The notes under the pieces: generated by a model
What the model was told of the DNA's origin: nothing
What the model saw: only the letters and a program-made list of their open reading frames with translations
Databases searched by the model: none
Assembly: GCA_045545455.1 (NCBI GenBank)
Contig: JAZQAY010000094.1
Coordinates: 1 to 33,927, forward strand
Origin: RUG754 sp045545455
GTDB taxonomy: Bacteria; Bacillota; Clostridia; Peptostreptococcales; Anaerovoracaceae
Direction: 5' to 3'
Length of the DNA: 33,927 nt
Program-made: the position numbers and the translations under genes
Shown here: one piece after another, positions 23,676 to 31,144 of the stretch
Numbering within the stretch: the first letter of the stretch is position 1
Layout of the letters: every line of letters starts with the position of its first letter

Positions 23676-24549
23676 ATACCGCCGTGTGGGCTCGGAAACA
23701 GGAGAAGGAACCGGAAGGAGGAGGTCTTCCTCCGGCAGGAAGTACAGGATCAACTGGAAGAGATTCGGCATATTTTTATTGCTGGTGGTTCTGGTGATAG
23801 TTCTTTGCGTTAAATGCATATCGGGCTGTTCGGATAAGTCTGACACAGGAAAGGACGAACCCGCTGACAGACCGGTGAAGGAGAACCTTATCGATCCTTC
23901 GGAGGTGGAACTTCAGGGCGATGAGCCGCCTACCGGCGATGATACCAGCATCATGGGGATCCCCGAACTTAAGGACGTCCTGGCCTATGACGACGGCGAT
24001 CTTCTGGTGATCGTGAACAAGTACCACGGGGTCACACGTGACTACAGACCTGAGGGTATGGTCACTGTGGATCTTTCCATGTCCACATGGGACGGCATTG
24101 AGATAAAGAAGGAAGCCTACGACGCTTTTAAAGAACTCTTTGAAGATGCCGAAGCCCAGGGTTACACCCTTGCCATCTGCTCAGGCTACAGATCATACGA
24201 ATACCAGCAGGAACTCTTTGAAAATGCCCTGGCCACCCAAAGCGAGGCGGAAGCCCACATGTTCTCTGCATATCCCGGAAGGAGCGAGCATCATACGGGG
24301 CTTGCCATAGATATAACATCACCTTCCATGGAATGGTCCCTCAGTCAGGACTTTGCCGATTACGCAGAAGGGCAGTGGCTTGATGAGCACTGTCAGGATT
24401 ACGGCTTCATACTGAGATATCCCGAAGGAAAGGAAGATATCACGGGATATAACTATGAACCCTGGCACTTCAGGTACGTGGGTAAGGAAGCAGCCAAGGA
24501 GATCATGTCCAGGGGCATAACCTTCGAGGAATACCTGGGAGAGGCATAA
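23668..24549 (+). CDS. VanY-type D-alanyl-D-alanine carboxypeptidase (peptidase M15B)
   Basis: This 293-aa protein has a basic Ser/Gly/Arg-rich cytoplasmic start, one helix (33-50), a linker, and an M15B zinc peptidase domain from about residue 120. The motifs are SGYRSYEYQQELFE, the zinc motif SEHHTGLAID (Ser206, His208, Asp215) and EPWHFRYVG (Glu264, His267). It trims the terminal D-Ala from peptidoglycan stem peptides outside the membrane. Trimming provides tetrapeptides for L,D-transpeptidases, one of which is encoded just upstream at 19461. Vancomycin resistance should not be inferred: no vanHAX genes are near. Confidence 0.92.
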   Translation: MSKYRRVGSETGEGTGRRRSSSGRKYRINWKRFGIFLLLVVLVIVLCVKCISGCSDKSDTGKDEPADRPVKENLIDPSEVELQGDEPPTGDDTSIMGIPELKDVLAYDDGDLLVIVNKYHGVTRDYRPEGMVTVDLSMSTWDGIEIKKEAYDAFKELFEDAEAQGYTLAICSGYRSYEYQQELFENALATQSEAEAHMFSAYPGRSEHHTGLAIDITSPSMEWSLSQDFADYAEGQWLDEHCQDYGFILRYPEGKEDITGYNYEPWHFRYVGKEAAKEIMSRGITFEEYLGEA

Positions 24550-24585
24550 TTTGTGATAGTTATATAAATAACACAAATATTTTTT
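24549..24585 (+). terminator. AT-rich terminator after vanY-type gene
   Basis: ATTTGTG (24549-24555) is complementary to CACAAAT (24572-24578), with an inner GTTAT/ATAAC pairing, followed by ATTTTTT. Confidence 0.5.
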
Positions 24586-24595
24586 AAAATAGTTG

Positions 24596-24624
24596 TTGAC
24601 AAAACACAAAAAGTTTGATAATAT
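24596..24624 (+). promoter_or_regulatory. promoter of the T-box/trpB2 unit
   Basis: A consensus TTGACA (24596-24601), a 17-base spacer and TAATAT (24619-24624), about 30 bases before the T-box stem I. Confidence 0.7.
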
Positions 24625-24654
24625 CACATTAAATTAATAATTGTTACTTTAAAC

Positions 24655-24920
24655 CTGTGATGGAGAAGTAAAACTGAGATACGAACTTCAGCGAGTCCCG
24701 GACGGTGTGAGCGGGATAGGAAACGGCTCAGAATAATGGGCTCCAGAGGGCGAGGGGAAAGCGGGAGACCGTGAGTATCTGAGACGTGGTTCCGACGTTA
24801 AGGGAAAGAGGTGTGATGGCACTTCGTAGAGAGGCAGGGCAGTAATATATCCTGCAATCAAGGTGGCAACGCGGTTTATTATTATTCCGTCCTTGAACTA
24901 TGTTCGGGGACGGATTTTTT
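24655..24920 (+). promoter_or_regulatory. T-box riboswitch, tryptophan-specific
   Basis: Stem I contains GATGGAGAAGTA and CAGCGAG...GGACGGTGTGAGC, typical T-box blocks. The T-box sequence AAGGTGGCAACGCGG lies at 24860-24874. The terminator is a 12-pair stem CCGTCCTTGAAC / GTTCGGGGACGG (24887-24913) followed by six T residues (24915-24920). A TGG triplet at 24737-24739, in the stem I position after GAATAA, fits a Trp specifier. The antiterminator bulge reads TGGC rather than the usual TGGT, which pairs with a G discriminator, as in bacterial tRNA-Trp. Uncharged tRNA-Trp should therefore switch on trpB2. Confidence 0.9.
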
Positions 24921-24978
24921 GTACCGGGCATACTTACGAAAAACATCACGAAAGATCAATTGTCAGGAGGAAAAAGAA

Positions 24979-26361
24979 ATGACAGACAACAAGAGACAGG
25001 ACGTACCCTACAAAATCTATCTTAGTGAAGAGGAGATGCCCAGATATTGGTACAACGTAAGGGCTGACATGAAGGTCAAGCCGGCGCCCTTTTTAAATCC
25101 CGGCACAGGCAAGCCCATGACAGCTGAAGAGCTTGAACCGGTATTCTGCCACGAGTGCATCGTGCAGGAACTTGACAACGACACCAAGTACATCGAGATC
25201 CCTGAAGAGATCAGAGATTTCTACAAGATGTACAGACCTTCACCGCTTACCAGAGCGTACTGCCTGGAGGCCAAGCTGGACACACCGGCCAAGATCTACT
25301 ACAAGTTCGAAGGAAACAACACATCAGGGTCCCACAAACTTAATTCAGCTATCGCTCAGGCATACTACGCAAAGAACCAGGGTCTGAAGGGAGTGACCAC
25401 CGAGACCGGAGCAGGTCAGTGGGGAACAGCACTTTCCATGGCCTGCGGATATCTTGATCTGGACTGCAAGGTATTCATGGTAAAGGTATCATACGAGCAG
25501 AAGCCTTTCAGACGTGAAGTAATGAGGACCTTCGGAGCTTCCGTCACACCTTCCCCTTCAATGGAGACTGAAGTAGGAAAGAAGATCAATGCAGAGCATC
25601 CCGGAACCACAGGTTCCCTGGGCTGCGCTATCTCCGAAGCTGTAGAGGTCGCTGTAGGTTCCGAAGGATACAGATACGTGCTGGGATCCGTTCTCAACCA
25701 CGTGCTGCTCCACCAGTCCATCATCGGTCTTGAGACAAAGGCAGCGCTCGACAAGTACGGCATCAAGCCTGACATCATCGTAGGATGCTCCGGCGGCGGC
25801 TCCAACCTCGGCGGACTCATCGCCCCCTTCGTAGGAGAGAAGATCAGAGGAGAAGCCGACTATAGGATCATCGCGGTAGAACCTGCATCCTGCCCCAGCT
25901 TCACAAGAGGAGTCTATGCATACGACTTCGCAGACACAGGAAACATCTGCCCGCTGGCTAAGATGTATACCCTGGGAGCCGATTTCATTCCTGCCCCCAA
26001 CCACGCAGGCGGCCTGAGATTCCACGGTATGAGTCCCATCCTTTCACAGCTCTATCACGACGGATATATGGAAGCGGTAGCAGTTCCTCAGACTGAAGTG
26101 TTCGAAGCCGCTGAGATCTTTGCAAGATCAGAAGGAATACTTCCCGCACCTGAATCCTCACACGCAATCAAGGTGGCCATCGACGAGGCCCTTAAGTGCA
26201 AAGAAACAGGCGAAGAGAAGACCATCGTCATCGGCCTTTCCGGAACAGGAAACTTCGACCTCGTGGCTTACCAGCAGTTCAACGACGGCGTGATGGAAGA
26301 CTATATTCCTACAGATGAGGATATCGCTAAGTCCCTTGCGAAGCTTCCCAAGGTAGAATAA
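24979..26361 (+). CDS. TrpB2-type tryptophan synthase beta-like enzyme
   Basis: This 460-aa PLP enzyme belongs to the TrpB2 branch, which has a long N-terminal extension (KIYLSEEEMPRYWYNVRADM) before the catalytic core. The PLP lysine is Lys120 in GSHKLN, the TrpB motif ETGAGQWG is at 142-149, and the phosphate loop is GCSGGGSN. It condenses indole with serine to give tryptophan. No trpA is adjacent, as is usual for TrpB2, which may work alone on free indole. I chose ATG 24979, with AGGAGG 8 bases upstream; upstream in-frame codons lie in the T-box terminator. The T-box in front links it to tryptophan supply. Confidence 0.93.
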   Translation: MTDNKRQDVPYKIYLSEEEMPRYWYNVRADMKVKPAPFLNPGTGKPMTAEELEPVFCHECIVQELDNDTKYIEIPEEIRDFYKMYRPSPLTRAYCLEAKLDTPAKIYYKFEGNNTSGSHKLNSAIAQAYYAKNQGLKGVTTETGAGQWGTALSMACGYLDLDCKVFMVKVSYEQKPFRREVMRTFGASVTPSPSMETEVGKKINAEHPGTTGSLGCAISEAVEVAVGSEGYRYVLGSVLNHVLLHQSIIGLETKAALDKYGIKPDIIVGCSGGGSNLGGLIAPFVGEKIRGEADYRIIAVEPASCPSFTRGVYAYDFADTGNICPLAKMYTLGADFIPAPNHAGGLRFHGMSPILSQLYHDGYMEAVAVPQTEVFEAAEIFARSEGILPAPESSHAIKVAIDEALKCKETGEEKTIVIGLSGTGNFDLVAYQQFNDGVMEDYIPTDEDIAKSLAKLPKVE

Positions 26362-26385
26362 ATACATAATGTGATTATTATTTAC

Positions 26386-26418
26386 AAAAAGACACGGCCT
26401 GCGGGACGTGTCTTTTTT
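26386..26418 (+). terminator. trpB2 terminator
   Basis: GACACG / CGTGTC (with extra flanking A-T pairs) around a 10-base loop, followed by six T residues. Confidence 0.85.
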
Positions 26419-26472
26419 GTTTACGGATAAATCGCGGTGAAGTATAATAATATCAGGAAACTGAGTTAAACT

Positions 26473-27945
26473 ATGAATAACAATTTGGAACAACTGAACA
26501 AAATAATAAAGGAAAAGCGGGAGAATCGTAAGGAGCGGATAAAGGCGGATATAGAGCTGTACGGCCGCGAGGTGCTGGAGTCCGAGGAGATGAAGAGCGC
26601 CTATGACCAGACGCACCATCTCTGGTCCACGGTTGCGGAGCATACCTTAAGGGTAACGGCCTCCAGCGTTCTCATCTGCTACGTTCTCAAAAAACTCAAC
26701 ATCAAGGTAAACCTTCCGGTTGTGGTGATAGCTGCGCTTTGCCATGACCTGGGCATGCTGGACCGGGGAGAAAAGTTTTCTTCAGATAAGGAAGCGATAA
26801 GGGATCACGCGGAGGAATCCGTGAAGGTAGCCAGGGACATCGTGGACGACATGCCGGAGCTTGCAGAGAAGATCATAGAGACCCACATGTGGCCCATGGG
26901 AAAGAGCGAAGCCCCGAGCACGGTGGAAGGAGTGGTGGTCTCGGTCGCGGACAAGTATACGGCCTTCAAAGACCTGGTGAAGGGAAGCGACGCCAACGAC
27001 ACCGGCCTGAACAACACGGTGCGGAGATACAAGGATAAACTGAAAGAAGCATATAATATAAAAAAGCAGCAGCTCGGAGATAAACTTACGGCAGAAGGAG
27101 GTGAAAAGATGAAGGGAAATGAATACAACGATCTTTGGGTGATACTGAACAACCTTCCGGAGGATGCAAAGAATGCCATCCCCGAAAAATACATGGATTT
27201 CGTGAGAAGCTCCATGGTGCCGGATGGGGATTCGGCCGTAAACACCGAGGAAGCTCTCGAGGAGCAGGTACTTTCGAGCGAGCTCAGAGGACTTCTCGCC
27301 TGCCTCACGCTCACCTACTGGGCAAAGGACGAGGCCGACAGACGTGATTTTGCTGAGGCACTTAACAAGAACGAGCTCACATATCAGGGAAAGCCTGAAG
27401 CGGCCCTTACGGATGAGGGATATCAGGATTTCCTGAAAGAATTCGACGAGTGGAACGAGATGTTCGGGCCCATACCTTTCTGGGCGAAAAGCAGAGGCTG
27501 GGAACCCGGAGTTTGCTACGAGATAACGCCCGATGAAGAGGGCGCCGAGAAAAAGGCAGGCGACCTGTATCTTAAGCAGGTCTACGTGTCACCTGAGGTA
27601 AGATCTGAGATCCTCGAAGAGGCCAAAGAATGGGTGCTGGTGGCGGACACGGATTCCGAGGAGACTCTCTACTGGCACGATAACGATCATTCCGAGTGGC
27701 ACAGCACGAAGGAGATCGAGGACTTCTATAAGGATCAGGTAGTTGTAAAGGACGGCCATTTCGCAGGCGCCATCATTGAGACCGACTTTACCTCGAGCAT
27801 GGGCCTTTCAGTGTATAGAAACAAAGAAGTAGGCGTGCTTTTCACGGACGGGACAAGCGCCGGCAGAGTTGAAGAGCACTACAGCCATTCGAGCGACGAG
27901 GTGAGCGAGAGCGACGATACGGTCTATTCGCTGAGAAGAAGATAA
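26473..27945 (+). CDS. HD-domain phosphohydrolase fused to a C-terminal domain of unknown function
   Basis: This 490-aa protein has a complete HD domain in residues 45-165: His57, the HD pair His91-Asp92 in ALCHDLGMLD, His112, His138 and Asp160 form the metal set. HD proteins are metal-dependent phosphohydrolases; the substrate is unknown. The HD part ends near residue 205, the normal length for a stand-alone protein. The remaining 278 residues begin at a Met (codon at 27109) and have an N-terminal helical part (NDLWVILNNLPEDAKNAIPEKYMDFVRSSMV), an aromatic-rich middle and an acidic tail. I do not recognise that half. A perfect ribosome binding site sits at the junction. No good Shine-Dalgarno site precedes 26473. 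Confidence 0.8.
   Translation: MNNNLEQLNKIIKEKRENRKERIKADIELYGREVLESEEMKSAYDQTHHLWSTVAEHTLRVTASSVLICYVLKKLNIKVNLPVVVIAALCHDLGMLDRGEKFSSDKEAIRDHAEESVKVARDIVDDMPELAEKIIETHMWPMGKSEAPSTVEGVVVSVADKYTAFKDLVKGSDANDTGLNNTVRRYKDKLKEAYNIKKQQLGDKLTAEGGEKMKGNEYNDLWVILNNLPEDAKNAIPEKYMDFVRSSMVPDGDSAVNTEEALEEQVLSSELRGLLACLTLTYWAKDEADRRDFAEALNKNELTYQGKPEAALTDEGYQDFLKEFDEWNEMFGPIPFWAKSRGWEPGVCYEITPDEEGAEKKAGDLYLKQVYVSPEVRSEILEEAKEWVLVADTDSEETLYWHDNDHSEWHSTKEIEDFYKDQVVVKDGHFAGAIIETDFTSSMGLSVYRNKEVGVLFTDGTSAGRVEEHYSHSSDEVSESDDTVYSLRRR
27095..27111 (+). promoter_or_regulatory. internal ribosome binding site and ATG inside the HD fusion gene
   Basis: AAGGAGGTGA (27095-27104) followed by ATG at 27109 with ideal spacing, in the same reading frame as the HD protein. 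It could give a separate 278-aa product from the same message, or be the relic of two once-separate genes. Confidence 0.6.
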
Positions 27946-27961
27946 AAGGAGACTTATATGT

Positions 27962-28693
27962 TTGACAGCAAAGGATTATTCAGGCAGGATGGTGGAGCTC
28001 GCTCAGGCGAAGATGCCGGGAGCGCACCTCTATCAGAAGGATTTCGGTGAAGGCCTGGCGGAGCCTCTTCTTGAAAGAAAGTACGATTTCATCGTGGCCA
28101 CCTACGCCATGCACCACCTGACGGACGAGCAGAAAATATCGCTCATTAACGATATGATCGCACTTCTCAAGGACGATGGTAAGATCCTGATCGGAGATAT
28201 ATCATTTGAGACCCGCGAAGATATGAACAGGTGCAGAGAGGAATACACCGACGAGTGGGACGACGATGAGATCTACTTCGTGGCTGAAGAATTCAAAACA
28301 GTCTTCCCTGAGATGGAGTTTGAGAAGATATCGTTTTGCGGCGGAGTGATCAGCATCCCGAAGAAAACTGAGAGGAGGACGGGAAACATGAAACTTTCAG
28401 CGATATTTGAAGAAAAGCCCGAAAGATGGGGCTTCAGAGGCGACCCATACTTCTGGGATCATTTAAAGGAGCGCGCTGAGAACATGGATATTCTTTCCCC
28501 CGACGAACTGGAACAGTGGATCAAGGAGGAATACCTTTCACTTTCAGGCAAGCCCCTGACCGATGAGTACATGGATTTCGCCGTCATAAAACAGTTCGCA
28601 CACGGAGGAATGAGCTCCGGTGGCGTTGATAACAGATGGTGGATGAGAAAAGGGATCCCGCTTTTAAAGAGCAGGCTGGGATCGCTTAGATAA
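27962..28693 (+). CDS. 5'-truncated SAM methyltransferase fused to a small conserved domain (probably degenerate)
   Basis: The 243-aa frame opens at TTG 27962 in the middle of a class I methyltransferase fold: DYSGRMVELAQAK is the beta-2/acidic-loop region, then YDFIVATYAMHHLTDEQK and LLKDDGKILIGD. The glycine-rich SAM motif I that should precede it is absent. AAAAGGAG at 27944-27951 is best spaced for ATG 27958, which is out of frame and gives only 30 codons. This suggests a 5' deletion. From Met at 28388 the frame continues as a 101-residue domain (KLSAIFEEKPERWGFRGDPYFW to FAHGGMSSGGVDNRWW) that looks like a complete small protein with its own GGAGG. Activity of the first half is doubtful. 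Confidence 0.65.
   Translation: MTAKDYSGRMVELAQAKMPGAHLYQKDFGEGLAEPLLERKYDFIVATYAMHHLTDEQKISLINDMIALLKDDGKILIGDISFETREDMNRCREEYTDEWDDDEIYFVAEEFKTVFPEMEFEKISFCGGVISIPKKTERRTGNMKLSAIFEEKPERWGFRGDPYFWDHLKERAENMDILSPDELEQWIKEEYLSLSGKPLTDEYMDFAVIKQFAHGGMSSGGVDNRWWMRKGIPLLKSRLGSLR
28374..28390 (+). promoter_or_regulatory. internal ribosome binding site for the 101-aa downstream domain
   Basis: GGAGG (28374-28378) precedes ATG 28388 by 9 bases, in frame with the methyltransferase remnant. The product 28388-28693 (101 aa; conserved-looking GFRGDPYFWDHLK, FAHGGMSSG and GIPLLKSRL) is probably the functional protein of this locus. Confidence 0.55.
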
Positions 28694-28705
28694 ATCGCGG
28701 AGCAT

Positions 28706-28760
28706 GGAGCCTTCCGCGCAAAAATCATTAATCACGGAGCCTTCCGCGGAAAATCATTAA
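28706..28760. repeat. tandem 30-base intergenic repeat
   Basis: GGAGCCTTCCGCG followed by an A-rich run and ATCATTAA occurs at 28706-28731 and again at 28736-28760, with a period of 30 bases and small differences in the middle. CGCGGA (28697-28702) can also pair with TCCGCG in copy 1. It fills the gap between the methyltransferase fusion and the PrsW remnant. Confidence 0.7.
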
Positions 28761-28777
28761 AAATAAGGATATTAATT

Positions 28778-29297
28778 ATGCCGATTATTCAATCTGTTTT
28801 AGCACTTATAGTTTTAAGTATCCTTTATACCAGAATGATAAAAAGAGAGATACCCGAACCCATATCGAAACCGCAGGCTGCGGTTCAGGTAGTGCTGGGC
28901 GTGGTGTCGCTTCTTGTGTCGTTTGTTTTGTTCCTGGCATTCGGGGCAATTCTTGTGGCCGTTGGATACTCGAAGACTGCTCGACGTTGCAGCTCATATG
29001 GTCTTCGGCATCATTATGGCTAAGCATCTGGGACTGGCCAGATATAACAAAGTGACGGGGAAAGGCCCCGTTACATCCGAATACATCAAGGCTTTCGTAA
29101 TACCTGTTCTTATGCATACCGCCCTGGATGCATGTTCGGGCACCAGTGCATTTTTAGCAAGTGAAGATGACACAATGGTATTGATCGGAATGGTCATGGG
29201 CATCGCCGCCATAATCATAATGTTCGTGGTGCAGATAGTCGTGCTCAAAAGATTAAAAAAGAACGCGGAGACATACAGCGGAATGGTATTCAATTGA
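28778..29297 (+). pseudogene. PrsW-type intramembrane protease, internal deletion and frameshift
   Basis: The 5' frame (28778-about 28976) encodes two membrane helices: MPIIQSVLALIVLSILYTRM and QAAVQVVLGVVSLLVSFVLFLAFGAIL. Near 28975-28985 the frame changes, and the downstream frame continues as AAHMVFGIIMAKHLGLARYNKVTGKG and further helices to 29297, the C-terminal part of PrsW-like proteases. The central part that should hold the EExxK-type active site and several helices is missing, so this is a deletion rather than a simple indel. An intact AAGGA site remains 8 bases before the ATG. Without the active site it cannot be a protease. Family call is from memory of PrsW-like sequences. Confidence 0.7.
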
Positions 29298-29349
29298 TCG
29301 ACTGACGAAGGACATCAGGTCACAGACGAGGATCTGTAGGGTTACCGTG

Positions 29350-30021
29350 ATGAACAAAGGACTTTTAAAAGACGGAATAATAAAAATAACTGCGGGAATA
29401 GTCCTCATGGGGCTTCTGCTTTTTCTCCCGGCGGGGACACTACAGTGGGCAGATGGCTGGCTTTTGATGGCCATATTGTTCGTACCCATGTTTTTTGCCG
29501 GGGTCTTGATGTACTTCAAGGCGCCGGACCTCTTAAAAAGCAGGCTGAGCGCCAAGGAGACCCAGTCCGAGCAAAAGGACGTGATCCGTTACAGCGGACT
29601 CATGTTCATCGCAGCCTTCGTGATCGCCGGGCTGAACTACCGCTTTCAGTGGATCATGATGCCGAGGGCGATAGTCTGGATCGGAGTTGTGATCTTCCTT
29701 CTGGCATACTGCTTTTTCGGAGAAGTGCTCCGCGAGAACCGTTATCTTTCAAGGACTATCGAAGTTCAGGATGGCCAGACGGTGGTGGATACGAAGCTCT
29801 ACGGGATCGTGAGACACCCCATGTACACTGCGACGGTGCTGCTTTTCTTAAGTATGCCCCTGGTGCTTAACTCGCTGATATCCTTCATCGTCATGCTGGC
29901 GTACATTCCCATCATAGTGAAGAGGATAAAAAACGAGGAAGAAGTGCTTGAGCAGGAACTCAACGGATACAAAGAATACAAACAGAAAGTAAGATACAGA
30001 CTTATACCGTTTATTTGGTAA
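29350..30021 (+). CDS. isoprenylcysteine carboxyl methyltransferase (ICMT) family membrane protein
   Basis: This 223-aa protein starts at ATG 29350 (GTAGGG about 7 bases upstream). It has about five helices and the ICMT/PEMT C-terminal signature VDTKLYGIVRHPMYTATVLLF followed by NEEEVLEQELNGYKEYKQKVRYRLIPFIW. In the family this part binds SAM and methylates a lipid or prenyl-cysteine; the bacterial substrate is unknown. It appears intact and of normal length. It lies 12 bases before the next methyltransferase gene, which has its own AAAGGAG. Confidence 0.9.
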   Translation: MNKGLLKDGIIKITAGIVLMGLLLFLPAGTLQWADGWLLMAILFVPMFFAGVLMYFKAPDLLKSRLSAKETQSEQKDVIRYSGLMFIAAFVIAGLNYRFQWIMMPRAIVWIGVVIFLLAYCFFGEVLRENRYLSRTIEVQDGQTVVDTKLYGIVRHPMYTATVLLFLSMPLVLNSLISFIVMLAYIPIIVKRIKNEEEVLEQELNGYKEYKQKVRYRLIPFIW

Positions 30022-30033
30022 AAGGAGACTGTT

Positions 30034-30783
30034 ATGAACTATCAGGACATAAATGCCGAGACAATCGACCGCTGGATCGAGGAAGGCTGGGAGTGGGGAA
30101 AGCCTATTTCCCACGAAGAATATGAAGCTGCAAAAAACGGCGACTGGGACGTGAAAATCACACCGACGAAATACGTGCCCCACAGCTGGTTCGGCGACCT
30201 ACGCGGCAAAAAGATCCTGGGCCTGGCTTCAGGCGGCGGGCAGCAGATGCCGATCTTCGCAGCTCTCGGTGCTGAATGCACGGTCATGGATTATTCGGCG
30301 AAACAGATCGAGAGCGAAAAGATGGTTGCGGAGCGTGAAGGCTATGAGATCAGGTCCATTCAGGGCGATATGACGAAGCGTTTTCCTTTCGAAGATGAGG
30401 AGTTTGACATAATCTTCCATCCGGTTTCCAACTGCTACGTTCAGGACGTGCGCTTCATCTGGAAGGAATGCTGGCGCGTGCTTAAGCACGGCGGATATCT
30501 CATCGCAGGTACTGATCACTACGTAAATTATCTCGTGGATAACGACGAGAAGATGATAATAAATCATCTGCCCTTCGATCCGCTGAATGATCCTGAACAG
30601 ATGAAGCAGCTTCAGGACGACGATGCCGGTGTGCAGTTCTCACACACACTGGAAGAGCAGATCGGAGGTCAGCTGGAGGCAGGCTTCAGGCTGCTGGAAC
30701 TCTACGAGGATACCAACGGCGAGGGACGCCTTCACGAACTGAATATTCCGACTTTCTTAGCTATGATATCTCTTAAGGAGTAA
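30034..30783 (+). CDS. class I SAM-dependent methyltransferase
   Basis: This 249-aa soluble methyltransferase is intact. It has an N-terminal segment rich in Trp (IDRWIEEGWEWGKPI), motif I KILGLASGGGQQMPIFAALGA (about 60-80), acidic motif VMDYSAKQIESEK, motif II/III QGDMTKRFPFEDEEFDIIFHPVSNCYVQDV, and WRVLKHGGYLIAG. It resembles the large family of Firmicutes methyltransferases that act on small molecules or are untyped. AAAGGAG lies 7 bases before the ATG. It shows what the damaged methyltransferase at 27962 lacks. Confidence 0.92.
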   Translation: MNYQDINAETIDRWIEEGWEWGKPISHEEYEAAKNGDWDVKITPTKYVPHSWFGDLRGKKILGLASGGGQQMPIFAALGAECTVMDYSAKQIESEKMVAEREGYEIRSIQGDMTKRFPFEDEEFDIIFHPVSNCYVQDVRFIWKECWRVLKHGGYLIAGTDHYVNYLVDNDEKMIINHLPFDPLNDPEQMKQLQDDDAGVQFSHTLEEQIGGQLEAGFRLLELYEDTNGEGRLHELNIPTFLAMISLKE

Positions 30784-30786
30784 AAC

Positions 30787-31144
30787 ATGAGCATGTAGGA
30801 AAAGTCCTTTGAGACTAAACTCGGAACGATCAGATACTGGATAAACGATGCGGGAGCAAAAGATGCTCCCGAGCTTGTCTTACTTCCCGGGCTCACCGCG
30901 GACCACAGGCTTTTCGATAAGCAGACAGAATATTTCGATGGTAAATATCGCATGTTTGTCTGGGATGCACCGGGACATGCGGATTCCTACCCATTTCAGC
31001 TGACATTTACGCTGGCAGACAAGATCCGGCATCCCGCTCCACTGGATAGAAGGAGCCGGTCACAATTCGAATACGGACAGGCCTGAAATAATCAATGGCC
31101 TGATCGAGAGTTTTTTGGAAAATGAAAGTAGCAGAGTATTTTGA
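30787..31144 (+). pseudogene. alpha/beta hydrolase, nonsense codon plus internal deletion
   Basis: AAGGAG at 30776-30781 precedes ATG AGC ATG TAG, so the fourth codon is a stop. The same frame then reads KSFETKLGTIRYWINDAGA, PELVLLPGLTADHRLFDKQ and FVWDAPGHADSYPF, which is the N-terminal third of an alpha/beta hydrolase up to the segment before the nucleophile elbow. After LADKI (near 31023) the frame shifts and resumes as the C-terminal end, PLHWIEGAGHNSNTDRPEIINGLIE with the catalytic His, stopping at 31142-31144. The middle, with the nucleophile and acid, is gone. Its tail overlaps the next gene's start. Confidence 0.78.

Noticed and set aside
22536..23846. 436-codon minus-strand frame over hutD
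   Set aside because: Long only because of codon bias in the sense gene; the sequence has no recognisable domain and overlaps two genes certain on the plus strand.
23668..24549. VanY-type gene as a vancomycin resistance determinant
   Set aside because: VanY-like carboxypeptidases are common wall enzymes; no vanR/S/H/A/X genes are present.
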